Positions 29,371-37,643 of a stretch of 44,464 nucleotides of DNA are shown here, piece after piece. The stretch is taken from positions 1 to 44,464 of the IMG/VR virus record IMGVR_UViG_3300018080_000045; one strand, 5' to 3'. The notes beneath the pieces were generated by a model, which did not search any database, was not told the DNA's origin, and saw only the letters and a program-made list of their open reading frames with translations. A program made the translations under genes and the position numbers. How positions within the stretch are numbered: the stretch's first letter is position 1; each line of letters opens with the position of its first letter. This DNA comes from a virus.

Positions 29371-30797
29371 CTTTTTTCGAAGATATTGTAATCCGAGTGA
29401 AAAGCACGGTGTCCCAGTTTCAGCAGACTATGGGCCAAGCAAGACAGAGTATTCAGGCTGTAAAGCAGAATGTGCAAGGCTTTACAAACGTCATGGGGCA
29501 GAACATGGAGCAGTTCAGGAGAAACATTGTCCCTATGAAACAGAATGCTATGCTTGGTGCAAGGTTAGCTCACCGCTTCAGGGTACTGACTCACGGAATG
29601 CGTGGGTTTAGAATGGAAGCTCTGGGAGTCATGTTCTTTGGAATGATGTTGCAGAGGACTTTCACTGGACTACTCAAACCTGTCATGGAAGCTTATGGTG
29701 TCTTCGATTTATTTAGAGTAATGCTGTTAATCCTGTTCATTCCAGTAATGGATATGCTTCTAGAGCCTCTGATAGACATAATGACTTGGTTCATGGATTT
29801 ACCCGAGTCAGCTAAGAAGGCAATCGGAATCTTTGTATTGCTTGGGGCAATAGTTGGTGGAATCTTATTTGTGATAGGTGCATTTACTTTGGGCTTCGGG
29901 AGTTTAATAATGATGTTTGGGGGAGCCCCAGGAAAAGTAGTAGCGTCTTTATTAAGGATTCTATCTGGAGTAAAGTTTGCTTTCGGTGCGATCTTAGCGG
30001 TTGTCACCGTTATCTTATTCGGTGTGTTTCTTGCTTGGAAGGATAACTTCGGGAATATCAGAGCATGGATGCAAGTCTTCTGGGAAGGATTAAAAGGAAT
30101 GTTCCAAGGAGCTTTAGATATAATTGCAGGGATAATGGACTTCTTTGTAGCTCTTTTTACAGGGGATTGGGAAGGAGTTAAAGCAGCAGTTATCCGTATC
30201 GTAAATGGAATAAGAACCTTTTTGAAGTCTCAGTTTAATATGATTCTTGGATTAGCTGTTGTGCTTGGCTTAGGGATTCTGAAGTTATTTAATGGGATTA
30301 ATGAGACCATTAAAGGAATGCTTAAGAGTCTTGTGAGCTGGGTTGATGGCTGGAGTGGTGGATTTGTCAGCAAAATGTTTGATTGGGGAGCCAAGATTAT
30401 AAAAGGATTGGGGGATGGAATAAAAAGCATGGCTGGATGGATAAAAGACGCAATCTTAAGTTTATTTCCCAGTTGGGCCCAAGATTTAATATGGAGTGCG
30501 GGTAAGTTTGTCATAAACATATTTACTAAAGGGAAGAAGGGAGAAGAAAAAGGAGGTTCTTTTGGAGATTTTATCTGGAGACCTGGCTTTGCTCCGATCT
30601 CATTTAGCCCCCAAGATACTTTAGTTGGCTTCAAAGGAAAGACTCCTTCTGGGGCACTGGGTGCAGGTGGTGGGGGAGATGTTTACCTTAACCAAACCAA
30701 TAATGTTCAAGTTGTTGATAGAGCCGAACTCAATAGGATGTTTGAGGAATACGGCAGAAAGCTTGTAGAAGATATAAGGAGGATGTTTCCAGCATGA
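29367..30797 (+). CDS. Tape measure protein (short)
   Basis: The product has 476 residues. An N-terminal helical part (VSQFQQTMGQARQSIQAVKQ) leads into hydrophobic helices (about residues 85-225, for example FRVMLLILFIPVMDMLLEPL and GIFVLLGAIVGGILFVIGAF). Amphipathic Trp-containing helices follow. The C-terminus has SFSPQDTLVGFKGKTPSGAL, a stretch typical of tape-measure proteins, and a final helix. At about 1.5 angstroms per residue the tail would be near 70 nm, which is short. No lysozyme or peptidase domain is seen. It overlaps its neighbours by ATGA on both sides. Confidence 0.85.
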   Translation: MTFFEDIVIRVKSTVSQFQQTMGQARQSIQAVKQNVQGFTNVMGQNMEQFRRNIVPMKQNAMLGARLAHRFRVLTHGMRGFRMEALGVMFFGMMLQRTFTGLLKPVMEAYGVFDLFRVMLLILFIPVMDMLLEPLIDIMTWFMDLPESAKKAIGIFVLLGAIVGGILFVIGAFTLGFGSLIMMFGGAPGKVVASLLRILSGVKFAFGAILAVVTVILFGVFLAWKDNFGNIRAWMQVFWEGLKGMFQGALDIIAGIMDFFVALFTGDWEGVKAAVIRIVNGIRTFLKSQFNMILGLAVVLGLGILKLFNGINETIKGMLKSLVSWVDGWSGGFVSKMFDWGAKIIKGLGDGIKSMAGWIKDAILSLFPSWAQDLIWSAGKFVINIFTKGKKGEEKGGSFGDFIWRPGFAPISFSPQDTLVGFKGKTPSGALGAGGGGDVYLNQTNNVQVVDRAELNRMFEEYGRKLVEDIRRMFPA

Positions 30798-31192
30798 CGG
30801 ATATACCAAACATTTTATTGTATAACACAGGCGATAAAGGTGGTTCAAGTGAAGTTACAGTCTATACTACAAATGTGGAAGAGATCATCAACAAGAAGCT
30901 CGTGAATGTTGTTCCTGGACAGAGTTCAGCAAATTGGAGTCTTGGTCCAAAAGATACAAAGATTGTGGATTTATTGAGAGTGGAAGAGCGTTTCTCAGTA
31001 AACGGCTATATTGATGAAAGTGATAAAACTAAATTTAAAGCTTTCATAACAAAAGGGGGCACCGTAACTATGGAATGGGAAAGCGAAACTTTTGAGATTA
31101 ACATAGACAAATTAACTGTAACAAAAAATAATAAAGCAGAAGATACGGACAGAGATGTGATGTTTACCGCCATAGTTGGTGTGGATATATAA
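30794..31192 (+). CDS. Putative tail-tip (distal-tail-like) protein
   Basis: The product has 132 residues, beta-rich (SSEVTVYTTNVEEIINKKLV, then ANWSLGPKDTKIVDLLRVEE, and DVMFTAIVGVDI at the end). It follows the tape measure and precedes the large anchored protein and the hub. The pattern of small tail-tip proteins with KIVDLLRVEERFSVNGYI is consistent with a ring at the tail end. No close family is certain. Confidence 0.6.
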   Translation: MTDIPNILLYNTGDKGGSSEVTVYTTNVEEIINKKLVNVVPGQSSANWSLGPKDTKIVDLLRVEERFSVNGYIDESDKTKFKAFITKGGTVTMEWESETFEINIDKLTVTKNNKAEDTDRDVMFTAIVGVDI

Positions 31193-33669
31193 TGGCAAAG
31201 AAAGTATGGCTTAGTTCCTTTTTGGTAATGGTTATACTAGCTTCTTCTATCTATTTTGTGCTTCCAGACAAAGTGCGGATTGACATAGAAAAGACCAGGA
31301 CAAAGTATTCTGTGTGGATAAATGATTCTTGGGACTTGGCTGCAACGGAGTATGTAAATCTTTATGATGGCTCTAAGAAGATGAGGGCAAAGAGTCGGGA
31401 ATTAAATAACTGGACGGATGGGTATTATGTTTATGTTAGCCGTACTTCAAAATGGAAAGAGAATATTACAACCATTCAAACTTATGTCTTTGATCCCAAT
31501 ACTCCAAAAGAAGAATTAACCCCTCTTAAAAATATCTTTGAATGCATGAACTGCGAAGGAAAGATTGTGCATTATGAGGTAAGGGATATCTCTTATAATG
31601 GTGCAACTAAAGAAATCACTAGCCCTTTCTCTTTTGGGAAGCAGATGAAAATAGAATGGCAAGATGGGGCTTACTACTCTAAAGTTTTTCAGCAGAAATC
31701 AGTAGATAAAATTATCATAAAGTACAGACCCCAACAAAGCCATGAAGTCTATAGAGTCAGGTTGTTTGATCCCCCTATTGTCACCGCATACATAGATGGG
31801 ACTTCCGCAGATGCAGATGTTGAGATGGGTCCTGTTAATATTTCTGGAACATCCACTACAGGAACAGGTCCTCCCGATTTAGTTGTTTGCTTGGACACAA
31901 CGCACCCAGCTTACGGTGTGAATTACACCTGTGCGGAGAATGAGACTAGCTTTATCTTTGATGTGCAATATTTTAGGAAAGAAGAATTAAATAATACAGA
32001 TACCGCACGGAACATAACCTGTGTAGAAAATATAAATTCTACCGTCTATTTAAGAGCCCATCAGTGGGATGTGGTAAAGAACTTCACCATTAATCTCACA
32101 GGATTTCCAATAGGTGGAAGCTTACCCAGTAATTTAGATATCTTTGTGAATGACACCTTGACTTATACTATATCTGGAACTCTTAACTCAAGTGCTTTGA
32201 AAGTGGAAGAATTTGACGATAGCTCCACCTATCAAGATTTTAATTCCACCACCCCCGTTGTTCATACTGCCGAATTTAGAATCCCTAAAACAGCCACAGT
32301 TGTTGAGGCTTATGTTAATGTCTCTGGATTTAGTTTCTGGAGTGAGGAAGATGATACAGAAGATGAAGCAGATAACCTTTGTCAATTTACAACAGGAAGT
32401 TGTACTAATCTACCTTATGGTTATGATGAAAATATATCCACCGCAGCAGAAGTCAAATCAGGAGAACCTGTTAATGTTGATACAATGTTTATTTGGGAGA
32501 ACTATACATGGAATGTTATTTGGACTGGAGACATGACTTGGAACTACACTGGCTCAGTTCCAGGTGGAAGCCCATGGCAAGTGGGTGAATTTAATGTATC
32601 TATTTATAACCATTCAAGCTCAAGTTGGAAACGTATATCTTCAACTGGGCCTGGGACTGGAACACAGACCGTTGAATATGATTTCCATGTAGATGACTTC
32701 GGACTAAACTCAACTAATAAATTCAGAACCCAAACAATAGGTACTGGAGTGAGCATACATAGCTCTACTAAATACTTTGAAGGGTCTTTATCTTGGGACA
32801 TTAACCCTAGTATGGCTTATGTGGAAGCGGGAACCCCAGACGGAGATAGGGAATGGAATCACACGGCTCTTGTAACTACAACCACAAAGTCAGAGAATAT
32901 GAGTACAGCTATTAACTCTTTCTTAGAGAACTGCACAGCAGATGTGTTTGGTTATTGTGATGTCCCCCTTTATGTTTACTCTGGGACTGCTGGAGGGCTT
33001 AATTTAACTAACCTTTACATACTCTACACTGGAGCTGGATGGAATCCTGTTTCAATAAATATAACCCATGCACAGAGTTTCTTGGACGCAACTTCATCCA
33101 CTTGGGCAGATATCCCCCTTAAATTTGAAAGTGCAACAAATGGAACTCTTGAGATATCTGACATCAACTTTGATTATGCGGGAGGCAATCAAACTTATGA
33201 AATCACAGCACACAATTCAGACTACAGTGCGGAAGATAAGCAGAATGCAACTTTCTTTTATTCAAGGTTTGAACTCTCCTTTCCCCAGCACATCTCTGCT
33301 TTGGAGTTCATACCACGAAGACCAACTTCCAAGAATGTAACTCCATACGGTCAAACTGCCACAAGACCTGTTTTGAATGTAACCCCCAAAGACTATGATG
33401 GACCTGGCTTTAATTTTTCTATGTATATGAACGAAACTTATTCCTGTGTGAATCTTACTGTTGGAAATTCCTCTACTAAATCTGCAAGTCAATTGCTTGG
33501 ATCAGAAACTTGGTATGACCTTCAACTAGAAGCAACCGATCCTAATTATTTTGGACTATGGATGTGGGCAGATTACGCATGTAACTTTACTGCCTGGAGG
33601 CTATGGGAACCCGAGTTCTTCTTTAGAGGTTGCTGTCTTGGGTGTGTATGTGATATAGGGGTGAGCTAA
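31192..33669 (+). CDS. Large membrane-anchored or secreted sequon-rich protein
   Basis: The product has 825 residues. The N-terminus has a short basic start and a hydrophobic helix (VWLSSFLVMVILASSIYFVL), followed by a charged region. It may be an uncleaved anchor or a signal peptide. Many N-x-S/T sites occur (NDSW, NWTD, NITT, NISG, NYTC, NETS, NITC, NFTI, NLTG and more). It is beta-rich and has scattered cysteines and a Cys cluster at the end (FFRGCCLGCVCDIGVS). It lies between tail-tip and hub genes, so a receptor-binding or tail-associated surface protein is plausible. The export signal argues against normal cytoplasmic tail assembly. TAATG overlaps link it to both neighbours. Confidence 0.75.
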   Translation: MAKKVWLSSFLVMVILASSIYFVLPDKVRIDIEKTRTKYSVWINDSWDLAATEYVNLYDGSKKMRAKSRELNNWTDGYYVYVSRTSKWKENITTIQTYVFDPNTPKEELTPLKNIFECMNCEGKIVHYEVRDISYNGATKEITSPFSFGKQMKIEWQDGAYYSKVFQQKSVDKIIIKYRPQQSHEVYRVRLFDPPIVTAYIDGTSADADVEMGPVNISGTSTTGTGPPDLVVCLDTTHPAYGVNYTCAENETSFIFDVQYFRKEELNNTDTARNITCVENINSTVYLRAHQWDVVKNFTINLTGFPIGGSLPSNLDIFVNDTLTYTISGTLNSSALKVEEFDDSSTYQDFNSTTPVVHTAEFRIPKTATVVEAYVNVSGFSFWSEEDDTEDEADNLCQFTTGSCTNLPYGYDENISTAAEVKSGEPVNVDTMFIWENYTWNVIWTGDMTWNYTGSVPGGSPWQVGEFNVSIYNHSSSSWKRISSTGPGTGTQTVEYDFHVDDFGLNSTNKFRTQTIGTGVSIHSSTKYFEGSLSWDINPSMAYVEAGTPDGDREWNHTALVTTTTKSENMSTAINSFLENCTADVFGYCDVPLYVYSGTAGGLNLTNLYILYTGAGWNPVSINITHAQSFLDATSSTWADIPLKFESATNGTLEISDINFDYAGGNQTYEITAHNSDYSAEDKQNATFFYSRFELSFPQHISALEFIPRRPTSKNVTPYGQTATRPVLNVTPKDYDGPGFNFSMYMNETYSCVNLTVGNSSTKSASQLLGSETWYDLQLEATDPNYFGLWMWADYACNFTAWRLWEPEFFFRGCCLGCVCDIGVS

Positions 33670-35129
33670 TGCCTGTTGTAAACATAAAGAGTATTAAGCC
33701 AAAGGTTTGGATTCCACCAATCTATGGTGCAATATTTAAGCTCACAGTAACTAGGTCGGATAGCACTGTTGATGATGTAACAGATTTAGTCACAGAATAT
33801 GAGATAGAAGATGTTGCAACTACAGGGATTGGTCGGTTCTCTTTCACGCTTCCTAACCCAAATGAAGATTACACTGGTGTTTGGACTGGAATGGAGATTG
33901 TTAGGTATTATTCAGATTATGACACCGCTGCTACCTCTCTCCGATTCAGAGGGCGAGTGGAGAAAGTTTCTTATATTGGGAATCAAGTTAAAGTTATTGG
34001 AAGGGCCGAATCCTTAATTGTCCAGGACATAACTGTCACTCAAACTTATTCTGCGGAAGATACATCCAATATTGTAATAGATTTATTTAGCAAATATGCT
34101 CCTGGGTTCTCAACTGCGGGTGTTGAAACTTCAGGGGTAACTCTTACAGTTAATTGGTATCAGAAACCTTTTTGGGAATGCATACAAGAATGCTGTACTG
34201 CTGCGGGATTTGACTGCTTCATAGATGCTTCTTTAGTTGTGCAATATTTCCAAGATGGAAGCAGAGTGAATAATGATGAAGGAATTGTGCATGACCATAA
34301 CTTATTGGAAATCAGTGACTTTGCAGAAGACTTGAGCCAGATTAAGAACAGGGTTATTGTCTATGGGGCAATTCAAGAAGGAATCCAAGTAATCTACACT
34401 GCAGAAGATGATACTTCCCAATCAGATTATGAAATTAAAGAGGAGATTATAAATGATGAGAACATAACAGAATACACTCAAGCACAGGAGCTAGGAGACT
34501 TTCGGTTAGCTCAACTTAAAGACCCCCCTGTTGTCGGGGACATCACAAGTGTAATGTTAGCTACTATTTTACCTGGACAAAAGATGTGGATGTCCGCCCC
34601 CTTAGATAACCTCCCCCCAGATAAATACAAGGTAATTAGTTATGTCCATACGTGGTCTCAAGACGAGGGTTATAAGACCAAAGTTAGAATTGAGAAAGAG
34701 CCAAGAAAGATAAGCCACATCATACGGGATAGGATTGAAGCAGAAGGTAAGAAGAAGATTACAGCAAGCAATCCATTTGAGATGAGGTATGCTTATAATT
34801 TTCTCTTTGAATCTGACTCTGGAACCCACAGCAACACCGCAATTTCAAATAATGTATTGTACCCCACCGCTGCAAGTGGCAATTGGACAAGTGATGCAAG
34901 AGGGTTAGATGAGAATGTTACAGATTGTTATTTAATCGCTACAGGAGAAACTTTAACAGGAGTTTCCTTTGAAGTCTCTGGGGATGGCGGAACAAATTGG
35001 GAGAGTATAAACAATAAAGAGAAAATCACGCTTTCCACAAGTATTGGAAAATTTTTGATGGTTCGTGTTACGTTCAGTAATGCAGATACACAGATACAAA
35101 GTTTGAGTGTGCAATACAAGACGGAGTGA
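33669..35129 (+). CDS. Baseplate hub/tail-associated protein
   Basis: The product has 486 residues. The first 350 follow the plan of hub proteins (gpD/XkdQ-like): FSFTLPNPNEDYTGVWTGME, then SLRFRGRVEKVSYIGNQVKV, then NRVIVYGAIQEGIQVIYTAE. A MWMSAPLDNLPPDKYKVISY segment belongs to the last hub strand region. The final 120 residues are a separate beta domain (LTGVSFEVSGDGGTNWESIN). It would form the tail-end hub through which DNA leaves. It has no peptidase domain. It joins the preceding gene by TAATG. Confidence 0.7.
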   Translation: MPVVNIKSIKPKVWIPPIYGAIFKLTVTRSDSTVDDVTDLVTEYEIEDVATTGIGRFSFTLPNPNEDYTGVWTGMEIVRYYSDYDTAATSLRFRGRVEKVSYIGNQVKVIGRAESLIVQDITVTQTYSAEDTSNIVIDLFSKYAPGFSTAGVETSGVTLTVNWYQKPFWECIQECCTAAGFDCFIDASLVVQYFQDGSRVNNDEGIVHDHNLLEISDFAEDLSQIKNRVIVYGAIQEGIQVIYTAEDDTSQSDYEIKEEIINDENITEYTQAQELGDFRLAQLKDPPVVGDITSVMLATILPGQKMWMSAPLDNLPPDKYKVISYVHTWSQDEGYKTKVRIEKEPRKISHIIRDRIEAEGKKKITASNPFEMRYAYNFLFESDSGTHSNTAISNNVLYPTAASGNWTSDARGLDENVTDCYLIATGETLTGVSFEVSGDGGTNWESINNKEKITLSTSIGKFLMVRVTFSNADTQIQSLSVQYKTE

Positions 35130-35134
35130 GAATT

Positions 35135-35962
35135 ATGGATAAAATAGGAGGACTCGAAAAAAAAATGGAGGATTGGGACACAATTCAATTTGCTTCTGCG
35201 AAGAGTGAGACTAAGCCATATCTTCATAGAAGGAAATTTGATGTTGATAGGATGACGCTAGTTCTGATGGGAGATATGCATATCGGAAGTAAGTTTTATG
35301 ACGAAGAGACCCACAAGGAACATCTAGATTGGTGCCTAACTACAAAGTCTCCAATTATCCTAATGGGTGATTTAATCGAAACCGCAACAAGGTACAGTGT
35401 AGGTGCTGGAGTCTATGAACAGAATGAGATTGTAGACAAACAAATTGAACATTTCTATCATTTATTTAGACCGCTTGCAGAAGAAGGGTTAATCCTTGGA
35501 CTACACTGTGGGAACCATGAACAAAGAGTATATAAAGACAGTGGCTTAGATATTGCAAAGATTATGGCTAGGGAATTAAAAGTACCTTACTTCGCCTTCA
35601 GTAAATTACATAAACTTCGTGTAGGGAAGCAAAATTATGTACTTTACACCACCCATGGGAATTCTGGAGCAAGGATGCCTCACACCAAGATAGCTGCCGC
35701 CTTAAGATTACAAGCTGTAGCTGACGCAGACATCTATGCTATGGGACATCTTCATCAGCTAAGCCACCACGTTAGAACTTCTTATCGTGTTAATCCAAGA
35801 AATAAAAAAGTAGAAAGGTGTCAAAGGCATTTCATACTCACAGGGAGTTACTTATCCCACTGGGGGAGTTATGCCCACATGAGTGGGCTTGAACCTGTAG
35901 AGATAGGTAGTGCAAAAGTAAAATTGCATGGGGAGACTTATCGTGTTAGAATTAGTTTATAA
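35135..35962 (+). CDS. Calcineurin-like metallophosphoesterase
   Basis: The start at 35135 has GGAG about 8 nt upstream; a GTG at 35126 overlaps the previous stop and is less likely. The product has 275 residues. All family motifs are present in order: MGDMHIGS, MGDLIET, CGNHEQR, TTHGNSG and MGHLHQLSHH. They bind two metal ions. Related phage proteins are DNA-repair-type nucleases or phosphatases (SbcD/Mre11-like fold) but no Rad50/SbcC partner is encoded. Its place at the end of the structural operon suggests a late role, such as DNA end processing or nucleotide turnover. Confidence 0.88.
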   Translation: MDKIGGLEKKMEDWDTIQFASAKSETKPYLHRRKFDVDRMTLVLMGDMHIGSKFYDEETHKEHLDWCLTTKSPIILMGDLIETATRYSVGAGVYEQNEIVDKQIEHFYHLFRPLAEEGLILGLHCGNHEQRVYKDSGLDIAKIMARELKVPYFAFSKLHKLRVGKQNYVLYTTHGNSGARMPHTKIAAALRLQAVADADIYAMGHLHQLSHHVRTSYRVNPRNKKVERCQRHFILTGSYLSHWGSYAHMSGLEPVEIGSAKVKLHGETYRVRISL

Positions 35963-35964
35963 TC

Positions 35965-36246
35965 ATGTCACAGAAGTGCATAGACGGTATCGTAACATCG
36001 TTGCTAAATAAAGATTTGTGTTTTGTTAGAGAGTGCTTTAAAAGTAGAAACCTTGGCCTTATGAGAATTGCTATGGGGCTTTACCACGAGAACTTATTGA
36101 AGTATAAACCCTGGGCAACTCCAAAACTATATTCAGAGTACCACAATAAATATAAAATGCTTTATAGATTGTATATTCATTACAAACGTATTGATGAAAA
36201 AACTGACGGAGGTGAGACACATGGGAAGTCCAAGTTGGAGTCTTGA
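35965..36246 (+). CDS. Hypothetical protein
   Basis: The product has 93 residues, helical and basic-aromatic (IAMGLYHENLLKYKPWATPK, then YHNKYKMLYRLYIHYKRIDE). It overlaps the holin-like gene start by 26 nt. No membrane segment or family is seen. A lysis-control or tail-completion role is possible from position only. Confidence 0.6.
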   Translation: MSQKCIDGIVTSLLNKDLCFVRECFKSRNLGLMRIAMGLYHENLLKYKPWATPKLYSEYHNKYKMLYRLYIHYKRIDEKTDGGETHGKSKLES

Positions 36247-36418
36247 AGGCTGGAACCTTTGGGAGTACATCAAAGGCAGAAAGCACTTGGCTATAACTCT
36301 TGTAGGTGGTTTGTTAGGTTACATTATCTTTGACGATGCCACTGTTGCCGTTGCTAGCGGTGCAATTGTTGAGCTTGTTTTTGCTGTAGTGGAGTATTAC
36401 ATCAAAAAAAGGAAGTAA
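36221..36418 (+). CDS. Holin-like membrane protein
   Basis: The start at 36221 (MGSPSWSLEGWNLWEYIKGR) has GAGGTGA about 7 nt upstream. The product has 65 residues with two hydrophobic helices (HLAITLVGGLLGYIIFDDAT and VASGAIVELVFAVVEYYI) and a basic end (KKRK). Small size, two membrane helices and a place at the end of the late operon fit a class II holin. No endolysin gene is adjacent, so the lysis role is inferred. Confidence 0.65.
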   Translation: MGSPSWSLEGWNLWEYIKGRKHLAITLVGGLLGYIIFDDATVAVASGAIVELVFAVVEYYIKKRK

Positions 36419-36429
36419 TTATGTTTATT

Positions 36430-36527
36430 GGGCGAACTGTGCAATATGCTAGTTCTACCACCCCCAAAACTAACTTGCACAGATTGTTCGCCCCTTGTAT
36501 ATTTTAGAAAAAGAAAAGAAAAAAAAT
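36430..36527. terminator. Bidirectional terminator between converging arms
   Basis: A long imperfect hairpin has arms GGGCGAACTGTGCAA (36430-36444) and TTGCACAGATTGTTCGCCC (36475-36493), with a four-base bulge (36482-36485). The loop has weak inner pairing (TAGTT with AACTA). On the minus strand a T-rich run (36499-36527) directly follows the stop of the winged-helix gene. Both transcription arms end here. Confidence 0.7.
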
Positions 36528-36773
36528 TTATTTTTCTATGACTTCAAAGAGATTAGAACCTCGCTCATCACGGTCTTTAATAACCACCAAGTCTTTTAAC
36601 CGCAACCTCATCAATTGCCTATTAACAAGAGTCCCAGTGGTATTCAGTTTCTCTGCGATCTGTTGTGTTGTGCTTGGTTTTTCCATGAGGATGAGCAGAA
36701 TCTTCATTTCCCCTTGGGTTAATCTATGCTGACTTGCATACTTAACTCCTGGCTCAACCTCTTCTATTTTCAT
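36528..36773 (-). CDS. Winged-helix (MarR/ArsR-like) regulator
   Basis: The product has 81 residues. It has a clear winged-helix plan: LTQGEMKILLILMEKPSTTQ, then QIAEKLNTTGTLVNRQLMRL as the recognition region, then RLKDLVVIKDRDERG as the wing. This is common in archaeal transcription regulators. It is coupled by ATGA to the ssDNA-binding-like gene and ends at the convergent terminator. It may control either arm. Confidence 0.85.
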   Translation of the reverse strand: MKIEEVEPGVKYASQHRLTQGEMKILLILMEKPSTTQQIAEKLNTTGTLVNRQLMRLRLKDLVVIKDRDERGSNLFEVIEK

Positions 36774-37486
36774 TTTTTCTTTAGCTTAAGTAATTGCTCC
36801 TCTAGTTGTTCCAAAGCCATATCGTAGCCTTTCTGTGTGATTATCCCTTCATCCAAGTCTTTCTTGATTTTCTTTTTCTTCTCTTCTATCTTCTGGATTT
36901 CTTCTTTGTGTTCCAAGAAAATATCCTCGTCCTTAATCTCTTCGACTTTCTTCTCTGTTGTTTCTTCCTTTGCTGGTTTCTTCTTGAATGGCTTTACTCC
37001 TTGGATTGAAGAAGCTGTGTAGGTTTCATCACCCGCCTTTGCTTCAAAGTCATCTATGTTAACTTCCACAAACTCTTTGTCTTTAAGTTTATCAAAGTCG
37101 ACTTCTCCTTCTGGATCAAACTTCCAACCAAGTGCTTCACATACTTTGGTAATTGCACTATTCGCTGTAATTGCTGTGTGGTATTCTCCTGTTTTCCTGT
37201 CTTTGTACTGATGGTAAACAAACTTAGAAATCACTATTTGCTTTGAGATTTTGCCTTTACCTTCTCTTTGGAGTTCTTCTACAAGAGGTTCGGTAGGTTC
37301 TCCTTTCTTGTTTTTGCCATATATCACAAAGTCAAGAATTATCTGTCTTCCAAATTTTCCTTCAACGTAATTCCCATCCTTGTCTTTAAATTCCTTAACA
37401 TCGACTAACTTTGCAGGGTAATAACCCTTTTCTATCAAAGGTCGCCTGTCGAACTCAGCAACCTTTGGACTAGCTGGTAATTTCAT
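36770..37486 (-). CDS. ssDNA-binding-like protein
   Basis: The product has 238 residues. Residues about 15-160 are beta-rich, with RPLIEKGYYPAKLVDVKEFK, KFGRQIILDFVIYG and KDKEFVEVNIDDF, as in phage single-strand-binding proteins of the OB-fold type. An acidic/Lys linker follows. The end resembles a SHOCT module (IKKDLDEGIITQKGYDMALE, then QLEEQLLKL). Its neighbours are the primase and helicase genes, which supports a replication role. The gene has its own TATA-like promoter and leader. The OB-fold assignment is by pattern. Confidence 0.7.
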   Translation of the reverse strand: MKLPASPKVAEFDRRPLIEKGYYPAKLVDVKEFKDKDGNYVEGKFGRQIILDFVIYGKNKKGEPTEPLVEELQREGKGKISKQIVISKFVYHQYKDRKTGEYHTAITANSAITKVCEALGWKFDPEGEVDFDKLKDKEFVEVNIDDFEAKAGDETYTASSIQGVKPFKKKPAKEETTEKKVEEIKDEDIFLEHKEEIQKIEEKKKKIKKDLDEGIITQKGYDMALEQLEEQLLKLKKK

Positions 37487-37498
37487 ATCAAAACCCCC

Positions 37499-37514
37499 AT
37501 CCTTAAGTAAGGAT
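37499..37514. repeat. Near-perfect palindrome in the leader of the ssDNA-binding-like gene
   Basis: ATCCTTAAGTAAGGAT has 7-bp arms around an AG centre. It lies 13 bp upstream of the start codon and next to the ribosome site (GGATGGGGG). It could be an operator or a hairpin that controls translation, for instance autoregulation by the encoded protein. Confidence 0.5.
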
Positions 37515-37613
37515 CATAAAACCTGGAAGGTGGGAATCATGTAAGGTGGCCTCCTTTCAATCGCCCACTCATCCAGGAAAGGTAATATTTGCCTATATCG
37601 TAATAGGTTGATT

Positions 37614-37629
37614 CTATTATTTATAAAGC
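37614..37629 (-). promoter_or_regulatory. TATA-like promoter for the ssDNA-binding-like gene
   Basis: On the minus strand AGCTTTATAAATAATA resembles an archaeal BRE/TATA. The predicted start near 37597 leaves a leader of about 110 nt, which contains the palindrome at 37499. The stretch 37487-37643 holds no gene. Confidence 0.4.
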
Positions 37630-37643
37630 TTGTGGTTACACTT

